Assembly (NCBI GenBank): GCA_031374935.1
Contig: JANMHB010000072.1
Coordinates: forward strand, 55,918 to 119,917
Direction: 5' to 3'
DNA length: 64,000 bases
Source of the DNA: JACMLX01 sp031374935
GTDB taxonomy: Bacteria > Gemmatimonadota > Gemmatimonadetes > Gemmatimonadales > Gemmatimonadaceae
Part shown: positions 34,795-43,854 of the stretch, piece by piece
How positions within the stretch are numbered: position 1 is the first letter of the stretch
How the letters are laid out: each line of letters opens with the position of its first letter
Translations under genes and position numbers: made by a program
The notes under the pieces: generated by a model
What the model was told of the DNA's origin: nothing
What the model saw: only the letters and a program-made list of their open reading frames with translations
Databases searched by the model: none

Positions 34795-35546
34795 CACTTC
34801 GGTGACCGTGGCACGACGAGCAGCGGGAGCGTATCCACGGCAGCCAGCGACAGCGTATCGACGCGAAGCGGCGTGCGCCTGTCACCGAATTCCACGGGTA
34901 CCTCGCCGTCGCCGAACCCCGCCACGAGAATGCGATCACCTGCCACCCGACCGAGCGCGTGCAGCGCGCGAAAGACCTGACCGCGGTCCGGATCGACAAC
35001 CGACACATGCAGCCCGCCCTGCCCACCGTCACGCATGTGCACCAGCAGCGCGCGTCGTTCGCCGGCCTCGAGCAACTCGACCTTCACGATCGCGAAGTAG
35101 TCGGCGAGCACTCGGCGGCGCGCCCCCGTGGCCAGGTCGATCAGGGTCAGCGATTGGCCCTCATTCTCGTACCCGCCCGCCCCATCAAGCCCCGAAATCG
35201 CCACCAGACTCCCTGTCCCGAGCGTCCAGGCGCGATAGGCGCTGTCGCCAACCACCAGCGTGTCACCCGACGCAAAGGTCACGACGGCGGGGCCGACACC
35301 GAAGGTCGACGTATCGCGGCGCACGGCGATGCGCACTGCCGTGGCGCCGGGTCGCCCGCGCAGTGAGTCCAGCTGCACCGGCATGACGCTGACTGGTGCC
35401 GGCCGCGTGACCGACGCACTCTCCGACGCCGCTGCGGCCGGTGCAGCATCGCGCGCCGAACCGCAGCCGGCCGCCGCCAGCAGCACCGTGGCGGGTAGCA
35501 GCGCGGTGACGTGGCGGAGCGTAGGCAGCGTGCGCAGGACTGGCAT
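34794..35546 (-). CDS. Unrecognised lipoprotein
   Basis: ATG 35546 gives a basic start and lipobox LAAAGC (lipid Cys near residue 28). The open frame reaches 35843 but that part overlaps the small lysine-rich gene on the other strand and has no signal. The 250-residue mature protein is beta-rich, with repeated segments like DTLVVGDSAYRAWTLGTGSLVAISGLDG and VRALHALGRVAGDRILVAG that could be propeller blades. No family is recognised. It is coupled to the class A serine hydrolase by TGATG, so the two are made together. Confidence 0.6.
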   Translation of the reverse strand: MPVLRTLPTLRHVTALLPATVLLAAAGCGSARDAAPAAAASESASVTRPAPVSVMPVQLDSLRGRPGATAVRIAVRRDTSTFGVGPAVVTFASGDTLVVGDSAYRAWTLGTGSLVAISGLDGAGGYENEGQSLTLIDLATGARRRVLADYFAIVKVELLEAGERRALLVHMRDGGQGGLHVSVVDPDRGQVFRALHALGRVAGDRILVAGFGDGEVPVEFGDRRTPLRVDTLSLAAVDTLPLLVVPRSPK

Positions 35547-35643
35547 GAGCGTGGCGGAATGGGGAGGCAGGTGCGTGCTGTATTGACAGAATGGCGGGAC
35601 CGGCGTGCAGATTAGTGTACGAACCCATGCGGAGGCAGGAACA

Positions 35644-35826
35644 GTGAAGGACAACCAGCTCCAGAAGCTGCTCAAGAAGACGCAGGCCAAGGCGGCGGCG
35701 AAGGCGGCAAAACCACGTCCGTCCTTCGATGCAACGTTAGAAGCCACCAAGAAGCCAGGTGGGGAAGATGGTCCCGGCGCCGACGCAGAGGAAATCTTCA
35801 AGGAGATGAAGCGGCGCGAGTTCTGA
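35644..35826 (+). CDS. Small lysine-rich protein, 60 residues
   Basis: GTG 35644 has GGAGG at 35631-35635 and AGGA just before it. The product (opening VKDNQLQKLLKKTQAKAAAK) is charged, Lys/Ala-rich and predicted helical, ending in EEIFKEMKRREF. It has no membrane segment or recognisable domain. The strong ribosome site and its placement 67 bases before the GGDEF-EAL gene on the same strand suggest it is real and may be co-transcribed. It overlaps only unsupported upstream sequence of the divergent lipoprotein. Confidence 0.6.
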   Translation: MKDNQLQKLLKKTQAKAAAKAAKPRPSFDATLEATKKPGGEDGPGADAEEIFKEMKRREF

Positions 35827-35893
35827 TCGGCGGCATCGAGCATCGCGCTGACGCTTGATCCGCCCGGGAGAGTGGTCGATACCCAGAGGGACG

Positions 35894-38626
35894 ATGGTGT
35901 CTCCCACTCCCGCTCCGCAGCTCGACCGAAGCTCCGTCCTCACGCTCAGTCGTGTGCGATTGAGCTGCATTGCGCTGCTGCTGATCCTTGCTGCGGTGGC
36001 GCACGTCGCAGGACTGGGCTTGTCCGGCGTCGCGGTGCTGCTGATCGCCGCCTGGCTGGGTGTGTCGGTGCTGCAGGACCGGCTCTATGGGCGCACCCGC
36101 CAGCAACGCCCTCGCGAGCGCATCGTCTTCGGCTCGCTCTGCCTCGATTCCGTCATCGTCTCCGGGCTCATCGGCTTCACCGGCGGGATCTGGTGGTCGG
36201 GGCCCGTGCTCTACTCCGTCATCGCCGTGACCGCCGCCGCGATGTTGCCCCCGTCGCGGGTCGTTGCGGTGGGTGCAATCGCGCTGGTCTCGTTTGGCAG
36301 CGTTCTGCTGCTGCTCGTGCTCGGGGTGCTGCCAGACAGCACGTTTCTGGGCGTGCCGAGCATGCGCGGCGCGTGGGCGCCGGCGTTCGGTGGACTGTCG
36401 CTGGTCGCGATGGAGATGGCCGCACTGGCGTGGACCCAGCACCGCCTGACCGTGATGTTGCGCCAGCGCGCTGCACGCTACCGGGCGTTGATGGACACCG
36501 CCTCCGATCTGCTCCTCGTGCTCACGCATGATGGACGCCTGACGCACGTCAATCAGGCGGCGCTGGCGCTGGCACACTGCGAGCGCACCGCGATGCTGCG
36601 CGACGGGCTGGGATGCCTGCTGGTGGCGGAAGATGTCGCGTACTTCCGCAGCCGCATCCCGCGTGCCCTGCAGGGAGAGCGGCAGCTGATGATGCTGCGA
36701 GCGCCGGCATATCACGGGGTCCGGTGGTTGTCGTGCACACTGGCCCCCATGTCGCCCGGTCATCTCACGAGCGACTTGCTCGCCATCTTTCGCGATGTGA
36801 CCGACGACCGATTGGCGAACGACACGGTGCGGCACAGCGAGGCCCGGTTACGCGCCGTGTTCAACCAGGCAGCCATCGCGATCGCCATGCTCGACCTCGA
36901 CGGCTGCTTTCTCGAAGTGAATCCATCGGTGGAGCGACTGCTGGGCTTCGACAGCGCCACGCTGATCGGGCGGGCGTGGAACACATTCGCGCCGCCGGAG
37001 GACCTCGCGGACACCGTGCAGATGCTTGACGGGCTTCGCAGCCGCCAACGCGAGAGTGTGACACTCGAACAACGCTTCGTGCGCCATGATGGCCGCGTGC
37101 TGTGGACGCTGCTGACGCTGTCACGCGTCGACAACCCGACGGGATCGGCGGGGTTGATTGCGATGCTGCAGGACATCAGCGAGCGACGCGCACTGGAGGC
37201 ACAACTCACGTGGCAGGCCTTCCACGATCCGCTCACCAACCTGGCCAACCGGGCGCTCTTCCGTGAGCGTGTGGAGCGATCGTTGAGCCAACGCGGCGCC
37301 GGCACGGGCAGCGTCGCCGTGCTGTTCCTCGATCTCGACAACTTCAAGACCGTCAACGACTCGATGGGTCATGCCGCCGGCGACCAGTTGCTGTTCGAGG
37401 TTGGCCGACGCTTGCTGAACGCCACCCGCGGCTGCGATACCGTGGCTCGGCTGGGCGGCGATGAATTCGCGATCCTGATCGACAATGTGCGGATCGCGGA
37501 GGACTGCATCCGCGTCGCGGATCGGGTGCTGCAGTCGCTGCAGCAGTCCGTGTCGCTGGAGGGCGGCACGGTGTCGGTCAGCGCCAGCATCGGCATCGTC
37601 CGCGACGCCGGCGCCGAAACGGCCGACGACATGCTGCGCAATGCGGACGTTGCGATGTATCACGCCAAGCAGCGCGGCCGGGGGTGCTACTCCATCTACG
37701 AGTCCGGGATGCACGACAAGGCGGTCGAGCGCCTTCGTCTGCTCACCGACCTGCAATCGGCGATCGAGAACAACGAGATCACGCTGGCCTACCAGCCGAT
37801 CGTCACGCTGGCGGACGGCCGACCCTGCGGGTTCGAGGCGCTGGCGCGATGGGCACACCCGGAGTTTGGTGCCGTGTTGCCGAGCGCGTTCATCCCGCTT
37901 GCGGAAGAAAGCGGACTGATCGTGACGCTCGGCGCGACCATGCTCCGGCAGGCCTGTGAGCAAGCCGCACTCTGGAACGCGATGCCTGGCCTGCCGGCCG
38001 CCATCGGACTGAGCGTCAACCTGTCCGGGCGACAGCTGGAAGAGGCCTCTGTCGTCGATGCCGTGCGCGACGCGCTGGTGGCCAGCGCGCTGCCACCGGA
38101 GTGCCTGACACTCGAGATCACCGAGACGGCACTGGTGACGAACTCTGCACGGATGCGCGAGCGGCTGTATGAGCTCAAGGAGCTGGGCGTGGCGCTCGCG
38201 ATCGATGACTTCGGCACCGGATACAGTTCGCTGAGCTACATCCAGCAGTTTCCGGTCGATGTCCTGAAGATCGATCGCAGTTTCGTGGAAGGACTCGGCC
38301 GTACCAACGGGACCGATGCCGCGCTTGCCCGCACGATCATCGCGCTGGGATCCTCACTGCAGCTGCGCACGATTGCCGAAGGGATCGAAGCGGAAGCCCA
38401 GCGCGCCATCCTGCGGGAGCTCGGATGTGAGTACGGGCAGGGGTATCTCTACGCCCGACCGCTGCCCGCAGCGGATGTGCAGCGCTGGCTGGCGGACGCA
38501 CTTTCGCTCCCACGTCCCGGTCCGACGACGGCGCAGCTCCATCGCCCCACCACCCGGCCCGCGAGCCGCGAGGTGCGCGGTACGACGCGGGTCAGCGGCG
38601 AGCGTATTTCGTCCGTACCGCGCTGA
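35894..38626 (+). CDS. Membrane PAS-GGDEF-EAL cyclic-di-GMP enzyme
   Basis: ATG 35894 follows AGAGGG closely; an in-frame ATG at 35855 would add 13 residues. The 910-residue protein starts with about six membrane helices (residues 15-180), then two PAS domains (about 195-310 and 315-435), a GGDEF domain with intact LGGDEFAIL near 521-525 and an EAL domain with FEALARW near 648, ENEITLAYQPI just before it and DDFGTGYSSLSYI later. Both catalytic motifs look intact, so it may make or break c-di-GMP depending on input. Its last 35 bases overlap the convergent Rrf2 gene. Confidence 0.93.
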   Translation: MVSPTPAPQLDRSSVLTLSRVRLSCIALLLILAAVAHVAGLGLSGVAVLLIAAWLGVSVLQDRLYGRTRQQRPRERIVFGSLCLDSVIVSGLIGFTGGIWWSGPVLYSVIAVTAAAMLPPSRVVAVGAIALVSFGSVLLLLVLGVLPDSTFLGVPSMRGAWAPAFGGLSLVAMEMAALAWTQHRLTVMLRQRAARYRALMDTASDLLLVLTHDGRLTHVNQAALALAHCERTAMLRDGLGCLLVAEDVAYFRSRIPRALQGERQLMMLRAPAYHGVRWLSCTLAPMSPGHLTSDLLAIFRDVTDDRLANDTVRHSEARLRAVFNQAAIAIAMLDLDGCFLEVNPSVERLLGFDSATLIGRAWNTFAPPEDLADTVQMLDGLRSRQRESVTLEQRFVRHDGRVLWTLLTLSRVDNPTGSAGLIAMLQDISERRALEAQLTWQAFHDPLTNLANRALFRERVERSLSQRGAGTGSVAVLFLDLDNFKTVNDSMGHAAGDQLLFEVGRRLLNATRGCDTVARLGGDEFAILIDNVRIAEDCIRVADRVLQSLQQSVSLEGGTVSVSASIGIVRDAGAETADDMLRNADVAMYHAKQRGRGCYSIYESGMHDKAVERLRLLTDLQSAIENNEITLAYQPIVTLADGRPCGFEALARWAHPEFGAVLPSAFIPLAEESGLIVTLGATMLRQACEQAALWNAMPGLPAAIGLSVNLSGRQLEEASVVDAVRDALVASALPPECLTLEITETALVTNSARMRERLYELKELGVALAIDDFGTGYSSLSYIQQFPVDVLKIDRSFVEGLGRTNGTDAALARTIIALGSSLQLRTIAEGIEAEAQRAILRELGCEYGQGYLYARPLPAADVQRWLADALSLPRPGPTTAQLHRPTTRPASREVRGTTRVSGERISSVPR

Positions 38627-39080
38627 CGTTCCGGATCACGGCCGTCACTGCCCTCGCCGGCCCGAGTCTGGATCGGCCGTTTTTGGCTTTGGCTGCGAGC
38701 TGAGCCACCGACTGTTCGTTGAGGGCTTTCATCACCTTGGTCCGGACGCCGACCCACCGATCGTGCAGTGGGCATGCGACATGGTCCGTGCATTTGTGCA
38801 GTCCCAGGATGCAGCCATCCATCGTTGCCCCATCGGCGGCAGCGACGATTTCGCCCACCGTTGCCACGAGCGCGCGGGGATGGATCCGATACCCTCCGCC
38901 GCGGCCCTTGGCACTGTCGAGGTAGCCGAGCTGAGTCAGTCGCTTGAGCACCTTGGCGAGATACGGGCCTGGCAGGTTGAGGTGCGCTGCGAGATCGCGA
39001 TTGAGATGAAAGGCCGTAGGCGTGCTGGCGAGATGAATCAGCGCCTGCAGTGCGTACTCCTGAGTCTTGCTGAATAGCAC
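38592..39080 (-). CDS. Rrf2-family transcriptional regulator with three cysteines
   Basis: GTG 39080 is chosen because Rrf2 proteins typically begin MLFSKTQEYALQAL, as here after the GTG; the frame extends to 39185 without homology. The 162-residue protein has a winged helix (AAHLNLPGPYLAKVLKRLTQLGYLDSAKGRGGGYRI) and GCILGLHKCTDHVACPLH, giving Cys-x6-Cys-x5-Cys in the position where IscR, NsrR and RirA bind an iron-sulfur cluster. It therefore probably senses iron, nitric oxide or redox state. Its targets are not evident. Confidence 0.9.
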   Translation of the reverse strand: MLFSKTQEYALQALIHLASTPTAFHLNRDLAAHLNLPGPYLAKVLKRLTQLGYLDSAKGRGGGYRIHPRALVATVGEIVAAADGATMDGCILGLHKCTDHVACPLHDRWVGVRTKVMKALNEQSVAQLAAKAKNGRSRLGPARAVTAVIRNVSAVRTKYARR

Positions 39081-39541
39081 GGAGTTCCGTCGAGGAGGTT
39101 GATTGGGAACCCGTGGGCAGCTGCTGCACCGACTCGCGCTTGGCTGGCCCGGCCAGGGTCGTTTCACGCCGCCGTCATCGTTCAAGCCAATGTCACCTCC
39201 CTGACAAAGACTCGCATCTGGCGACTAATACTTTCCCTGTAACAACACTTCCACAAGGATACTAACCTCGATCCTTTTTTCACCTGCGTCGTCAGTTCGC
39301 GATTCGCATCGAAAGCCATCGCGCGCATCTCGACCTGAAAACACCCGCGGGCTGCGCGACTCCTGCTGATCCGCAGCGTGTGGAATGTGACATTTGGAGA
39401 CCGATCACGCCCGGCCACCGGGAGCTTCCGATGACCGGGCGCGACAGTTTGTTCTGATTAGTACCGCAGTCCTATTCTGCGCACATTGGCGCTTCGCTCC
39501 TGCGCGTCAGACGATCCCTGACGAGCGCCCGTGCGACGTGG
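39081..39541. other. Long intergenic region, locally AT-richer
   Basis: This 461-base stretch lies upstream of the Rrf2 gene and downstream of the TonB receptor, both on the minus strand. It is visibly less GC-rich around 39200-39285 than its surroundings. I see no gene. An inverted repeat AAGGAT (39255-39260) / ATCCTT (39271-39276) is followed by four T on the plus strand, but nothing on that strand needs a terminator there. The promoter of the Rrf2 gene must lie here; I cannot assign its boxes with confidence. Confidence 0.5.
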
Positions 39542-42500
39542 TCAGAACTGGTATCGCAGCCCTGCCTGCACCTGCCTCGGGTCACCCAGTCCGCTCCGAA
39601 CGGTGCCGTCGAAGTTGAACAACAGTCCGTTGAAGGCTGGATCCTTGAAGTTGTTGCGGCCGAGCACGTTGAAAACTTCGAGGATCGCTTCAATGCTCTG
39701 GCCGCTTCGAACTGCGAATGGCCGAGCCAGCCGCAGGTCCCAACTGGCGAACGCGTTGTCGCGGCGCAGCGTGTTACGGTCGAGGATCGACCCGTTCGGG
39801 CAGATGCGATCGGCCGAGGCGCCGCGAGTGCCGGTGCCGACGTTCCCTGCCCCACACCGCTCGGACGCTGGCTGTGCCGACGTGTAGGTGAAGCGGTTGT
39901 TGAGCAGGAACTTGCCCGGGAGCTTGTTGAGCAGGAACGCATTCAGGCGGTGCCGCTGGTCACGGTCGCTGTAGCCCCACTCGCGGTCCAGCCGGTTGGC
40001 ACGCGCGTAGCGGAACGTGAACGGATCGCGCTCGTTGTCGTCATCGGACTTGTCGACCGCGAGTGTGTAGTTGAACTCGAAGTTGTAGTCGGAGGCATTC
40101 CGTCGTGCGATGCCGACCGTGACTCCGTTGTACTCGCTGCGCGCCGTGCTCTCCACGGTGGTGAGTGTGCCGATACCGTTCCCGCCGGCCCGCGCGCTGG
40201 TGAATGGGCCGTTCGTACCGTCACCGAAGACCGGGTCATTGCGGTTGACGAACCGCGTCAGGCGATCGGCCTTGGCATAGACGTAGTTGAGCGACGCCGA
40301 AATACCGGGCAGGATCTCGCGCTCGTAGGCTGCGGTGACGCTGGTGGTTCGCGGGTTCCGGAAATTTTCGTCGATCACGAAGATATCCGGCCGGAATGGC
40401 GCGCCGGTCGGCGCAGGCAGCAGCTGATTGTAGGCTGGCGGCGCGCCGAGGATGCCCGTCAGTGAACTGTTGCGGAAGATCGTCTGACCAACCGACCCGT
40501 TGTTGTTCCGCACACTGGCCAGGTTCAGGGCGGCGATGCGCGCGAAGTATTGGCCGGCGCTGAATCGGACCACCGACTTGCCGTCTCCATTGACGTCCCA
40601 GGCCAGGCCGAAGCGGGGCTGGAACATGCCGAAATCACTCGGGATCTTCCCGTTCGATGGGAAGCGGATCGAACCGGCCGTGGTGGTGATGGTCCGGCCG
40701 ATCAGCGGGGCGTAGAACACCGTGGAGGGGTCGGTGATCGGATCGGGCTGCTGCTGCGCTTCCCAGCGGACGCCGTAGTTGAGTGTCAGCCGCGGTGTGG
40801 GCTTCCACGTGTCCTGGATGAACACCCCGAGGTCGTTCTGCGCCAGCGACTGCGTTCCGCTCTGCTCGACCGTGCGGCCACCCACACCGGCCTGCTGCAG
40901 GTAGAGCTGCACCGGTCCGGTGATCGTCGTTCCCGTCGGACAGGCGCCGGTGGTGTTGTTGCTGCCGTTGGAGCACTCGACATACTGGTTGCCACGGTTC
41001 ACGTAGTTGATGAACCCGGTCACGCTGCTGAAGATGAAGCGACCGTTCGCAAAGCCGATGAACGTCTGGTTCGACTTCACCGCGTTCACTTCTGCGCCCA
41101 CCTTGAACAGGTGGTTCCCAGTGGCCCAGGTCACGTTGTTGAGCACCTGGATCCGGGTGTCGTTGTACACCACCGGGATGAAGAACGGGCGCCCGATGCG
41201 GAAACCGTTGGCGAAATCCATTCCGGTGTCGGGGAAGTCACGCCCGCCGGGCAGTGTGGGTGCATCGTAGTCGCGCGGCCGATCTTCGCGGGCGAACTGG
41301 AAACGGAACTCGTTGGCCACGCTGTTCGACAGTTGCGAGGTGAGCTGGCCACTGATCGCGTTCGAGAAATTCCGCTCGATGGCATTCGAGCTGGCCGCCC
41401 AGGTATCGACGTCGAACGTGCCGTTGACCTGCTTGCTGTTGGTGAAGTTGTACTTGAGCGAGAAGTTGTTCGTCTCGTTCACCCGGTAGTCGAGCTTGAG
41501 CAGGAACACCTGCCCGTCGTTCGTGCGGGCGATGGGTGTGAAGTCGTTCCGCAGCGCACCACCGAAGGCCGTGCCCAGAAAGGTCGTCAGCGAATCGAAC
41601 GCCGCACTGCGCGGACGGCTCTGCTGCTTCGTCTCGCGATAGACCTGCTGGTCGTAGGCGGTGAAGAAGAAGAGCCGGTCCTTCACGATCGGCCCGCCCG
41701 CAGTGAAGCCGAACTGGTTCTGGGAAAAATCGGGATCGAGGCTCACACCATTGCCCTTCAGATTCCCCGACAGCGCGCCATTCTTGCCGAAGTAGTGGGC
41801 CGTCCCCTTGAAGGTGTTGGTGCCGCTCTTGGTAATGACGTTCACGAACCCGCCCGCCGATCGCCCGAACTCGGCCGTGGCACCGGAGTTCGTCACCACC
41901 AGTTCCTGCACCGCATCAAGGTTGAACGTGAACGCCGGCCGCTGCCCGCCACGCTGCTCGCCGAAGAACGGATTGTTGAAGTCGGCGCCGTCGACACTGA
42001 CGTTGTTGTATGTACCGCGCTGTCCGGCCACCGAAATCACGTCGCCATCCGGGCCCTGCGTGGTGGCGACGTTCGGCGTCAGCAGCGTCAGTGCGAGAAA
42101 ATTGCGCCCGTTGTTCGGCAACCCCTTCACCACCTCTTCCGACAGCGTCGTCGTCGCGTCCGAACGCGTGGTATTGACCGGAGTCCCGGCTCGATCCGAG
42201 ACCTTGACGGCCGCCAGCTCCACTGCCTGACGCGTGACCTTGAACGGAATGTCCAGCGCCTGGCCGACGCGGAGTACCAGATCGCGACGCGAGACGGCGG
42301 CGTAGCCGATCGCGCGGACGCTCACCTCATAGCGGCCAAGCGGCAGCAGCGGCGCGGCATAGATGCCGCGATCACTCGTCCGCACCGTTCGTGTGACATT
42401 GGTCTCCTGATTGCGCAGCGTCACCTGCGCACCGCTGACCGGCGCATTTGCCTCGTCGGTGACGAGGCCACGAATGACACCGGTGGTCGCCTGCGCCTGC

Positions 42501-42586
42501 GCGCCGAGGTGCGGCACAATGCCAAGTGACGCGACCGCGGCACACACCGCGAGCCAGCGCCGAATCGTCCAACGCGTGAATGTCAT
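39542..42586 (-). CDS. TonB-dependent receptor, Oar-like with carboxypeptidase-regulatory domain
   Basis: ATG 42586 starts the signal peptide (MTFTRWTIRRWLAVCAAVASLG, cut near GAQA); a GTG at 42601 is an alternative. The 1014-residue protein has a carboxypeptidase-regulatory-like beta sandwich at about 35-115 (GVIRGLVTDEANAPVSGAQVTLRN), a plug domain at about 130-260 (LPNNGRNFLALTLLTPNV, VSVDGADFNNPFFGEQ) and a long outer-membrane barrel ending in an aromatic residue (LRYQF). Such receptors import large or scarce substrates across the outer membrane using TonB energy; the substrate is unknown and no SusD partner is present. Confidence 0.92.
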   Translation of the reverse strand: MTFTRWTIRRWLAVCAAVASLGIVPHLGAQAQATTGVIRGLVTDEANAPVSGAQVTLRNQETNVTRTVRTSDRGIYAAPLLPLGRYEVSVRAIGYAAVSRRDLVLRVGQALDIPFKVTRQAVELAAVKVSDRAGTPVNTTRSDATTTLSEEVVKGLPNNGRNFLALTLLTPNVATTQGPDGDVISVAGQRGTYNNVSVDGADFNNPFFGEQRGGQRPAFTFNLDAVQELVVTNSGATAEFGRSAGGFVNVITKSGTNTFKGTAHYFGKNGALSGNLKGNGVSLDPDFSQNQFGFTAGGPIVKDRLFFFTAYDQQVYRETKQQSRPRSAAFDSLTTFLGTAFGGALRNDFTPIARTNDGQVFLLKLDYRVNETNNFSLKYNFTNSKQVNGTFDVDTWAASSNAIERNFSNAISGQLTSQLSNSVANEFRFQFAREDRPRDYDAPTLPGGRDFPDTGMDFANGFRIGRPFFIPVVYNDTRIQVLNNVTWATGNHLFKVGAEVNAVKSNQTFIGFANGRFIFSSVTGFINYVNRGNQYVECSNGSNNTTGACPTGTTITGPVQLYLQQAGVGGRTVEQSGTQSLAQNDLGVFIQDTWKPTPRLTLNYGVRWEAQQQPDPITDPSTVFYAPLIGRTITTTAGSIRFPSNGKIPSDFGMFQPRFGLAWDVNGDGKSVVRFSAGQYFARIAALNLASVRNNNGSVGQTIFRNSSLTGILGAPPAYNQLLPAPTGAPFRPDIFVIDENFRNPRTTSVTAAYEREILPGISASLNYVYAKADRLTRFVNRNDPVFGDGTNGPFTSARAGGNGIGTLTTVESTARSEYNGVTVGIARRNASDYNFEFNYTLAVDKSDDDNERDPFTFRYARANRLDREWGYSDRDQRHRLNAFLLNKLPGKFLLNNRFTYTSAQPASERCGAGNVGTGTRGASADRICPNGSILDRNTLRRDNAFASWDLRLARPFAVRSGQSIEAILEVFNVLGRNNFKDPAFNGLLFNFDGTVRSGLGDPRQVQAGLRYQF

Positions 42587-42803
42587 GGAGGGGGAGTCCA
42601 CCGGTGAAAAAGTCGAGTCATCCGGCAGGGTGAAGTCCCGGCGGGATGCATCGAAAGTGTCACAAGCGGCGAGTCGTGGCGACCGACTCTGTGTAACAAG
42701 AATCGGGCGTCGGCAGGCTCAGCCTTTCAGTCTGCCCAACGGCTCAACGGAGTATCGGCTTGCCCATCGGTGCGAGAATGGAGCGGCTGGCCTGCCAGTG
42801 CGG

Positions 42804-43184
42804 TCAGAACGTGCCGCCGATCGTCCCGTCCTTCCGCCACTCGAATCGCACGCCGTCGGACATCGTGGCGGCGTTGGCGAGCGACCGCGCCAGGCTCTGC
42901 AGCGCTTCGGTCTTCGTCATCCGCGACGCGTCGCCCTCGATCGAGACCAGCCAGGGCGTCGGCGTCTCGACCACCAGCGCGGACCAGATGGTCTCACCCT
43001 TCACCAGCACGCTGAGCGCCACCGGTTCGCGCGACGCCGACCACGCCAGTGCGCCGGCCGGAAAGGCCTGCCGCGCGGCCGCGTGACGGCAGAGTTCGAT
43101 AAAGGGGCCGAGCTCGCGGAGCACGGTCGACAAGGTCGCACTGCGTCGCGCGGCGAGCGAAAAATCGAACGTTTTAGTGGACAT
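42804..43184 (-). CDS. Unrecognised 126-residue protein
   Basis: The frame starts at ATG 43184 (MSTKTFDFSLAARRSATLSTVLREL) and ends at 42804. It has no signal peptide or membrane segment and no motif I recognise; a helical N-terminus is followed by beta-like strands (PVALSVLVKGETIWSALVVE). It lies 217 bases upstream of the TonB receptor on the same strand and 57 bases downstream of the DUF2141 gene. Codon use looks like the neighbours, and no better frame exists on the other strand. Confidence 0.55.
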   Translation of the reverse strand: MSTKTFDFSLAARRSATLSTVLRELGPFIELCRHAAARQAFPAGALAWSASREPVALSVLVKGETIWSALVVETPTPWLVSIEGDASRMTKTEALQSLARSLANAATMSDGVRFEWRKDGTIGGTF

Positions 43185-43241
43185 GCTGATCCGCTGTAAG
43201 GGTGCGCAAAAGATAGGCGCTCCAGCTCGCTCCGCGATAGC

Positions 43242-43661
43242 TCAGTAGGCCATGCGGACGGTCAAGGTCGTGTCCCTGATGAGCGCGACCCTGGCTTCGC
43301 CAAAGCGTGGGGCCCGGAACTTCGGGCGAGCGTCGTTGCTCACGCCGTAGCCCTCCCGAGGAATGCCGAGAAAGTTGGCATCCACCTTCCCGTTCGAATT
43401 GGCGTCGTGATGCACTGCCACCGCGTACGCGCCCGGTACCACATCAAAGGAGAGTATCGTCTCCGATGCACCCGGACTGATGTCGCGATTGACGAGCGGC
43501 GACGGCCCGGGGAATGCCGCACCCGGCTCCGGGTGCAATCCCACGTGAATCACGCCCCCCTTGGCGGGACGGACGTCCAGCAGGCGAACAGTGACCTTCA
43601 CGGTCGCAGGCGACTGGGCGTTCAGCACCAGCGCCGTGAGGCAGCAGACGAACCCTCGCAA
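43242..43661 (-). CDS. Secreted DUF2141-family protein
   Basis: The start is TTG 43661, supported by the ribosome site GGGGGAG five bases upstream on the minus strand. A signal peptide (MRGFVCCLTALVLNAQSPA) leads a 139-residue protein with the DUF2141 signature: AVAVHHDANSNGKVDANFLGIPREGYGVSNDAR, then PRFGEARV. The family is widespread in Bacteroidota and related phyla, periplasmic or outer-surface, with unknown function; the Asp/Asn-rich loop may bind calcium. Confidence 0.85.
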   Translation of the reverse strand: MRGFVCCLTALVLNAQSPATVKVTVRLLDVRPAKGGVIHVGLHPEPGAAFPGPSPLVNRDISPGASETILSFDVVPGAYAVAVHHDANSNGKVDANFLGIPREGYGVSNDARPKFRAPRFGEARVALIRDTTLTVRMAY

Positions 43662-43701
43662 ATGGACTCCCCCTCTGATGAACCGCGTTCGCCCGGCGTG
43701 T

Positions 43702-43786
43702 GACTGCGATGGCTTCGACTGCGCTGGCTTCGACTGCGATGGCTTCGACCGCGATGGCTTCGACCGCGATGACTTCTACTGCGCTG
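43702..43786 (+). repeat. 15-bp tandem repeat, five full copies plus a partial
   Basis: Units begin at 43702, 43717, 43732, 43747 and 43762, each near GACTGCGATGGCTTC, with a partial copy from 43777. The third copy equals the first; others differ at one or two positions. If read in frame with the downstream GNAT they would encode repeats near CDGFD, but no ribosome site supports that longer protein. The array sits between the divergent DUF2141 and GNAT genes. Confidence 0.85.
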
Positions 43787-43854
43787 TCAGACCCCCCGCG
43801 CGAGGCGAACTGACGATGAGGGGCATGAACGACTGCAGTACGTTTCTGCCTATC

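Noticed and set aside
39255..39276. AAGGAT-ATCCTT hairpin followed by T residues
   Set aside because: The stem is only six base pairs and the T-run is on the plus strand, where no gene ends. It is kept only as a note in the gap description.
40550..42529. A 659-codon plus-strand open frame within the TonB receptor
   Set aside because: It is antisense to the plug and barrel and shows only low-complexity Arg/Val/Glu-rich sequence.
42587..42803. Cobalamin riboswitch upstream of the TonB receptor
   Set aside because: I looked for the B12 box and the conserved core on the minus strand and found neither. The receptor therefore has no supported vitamin assignment.
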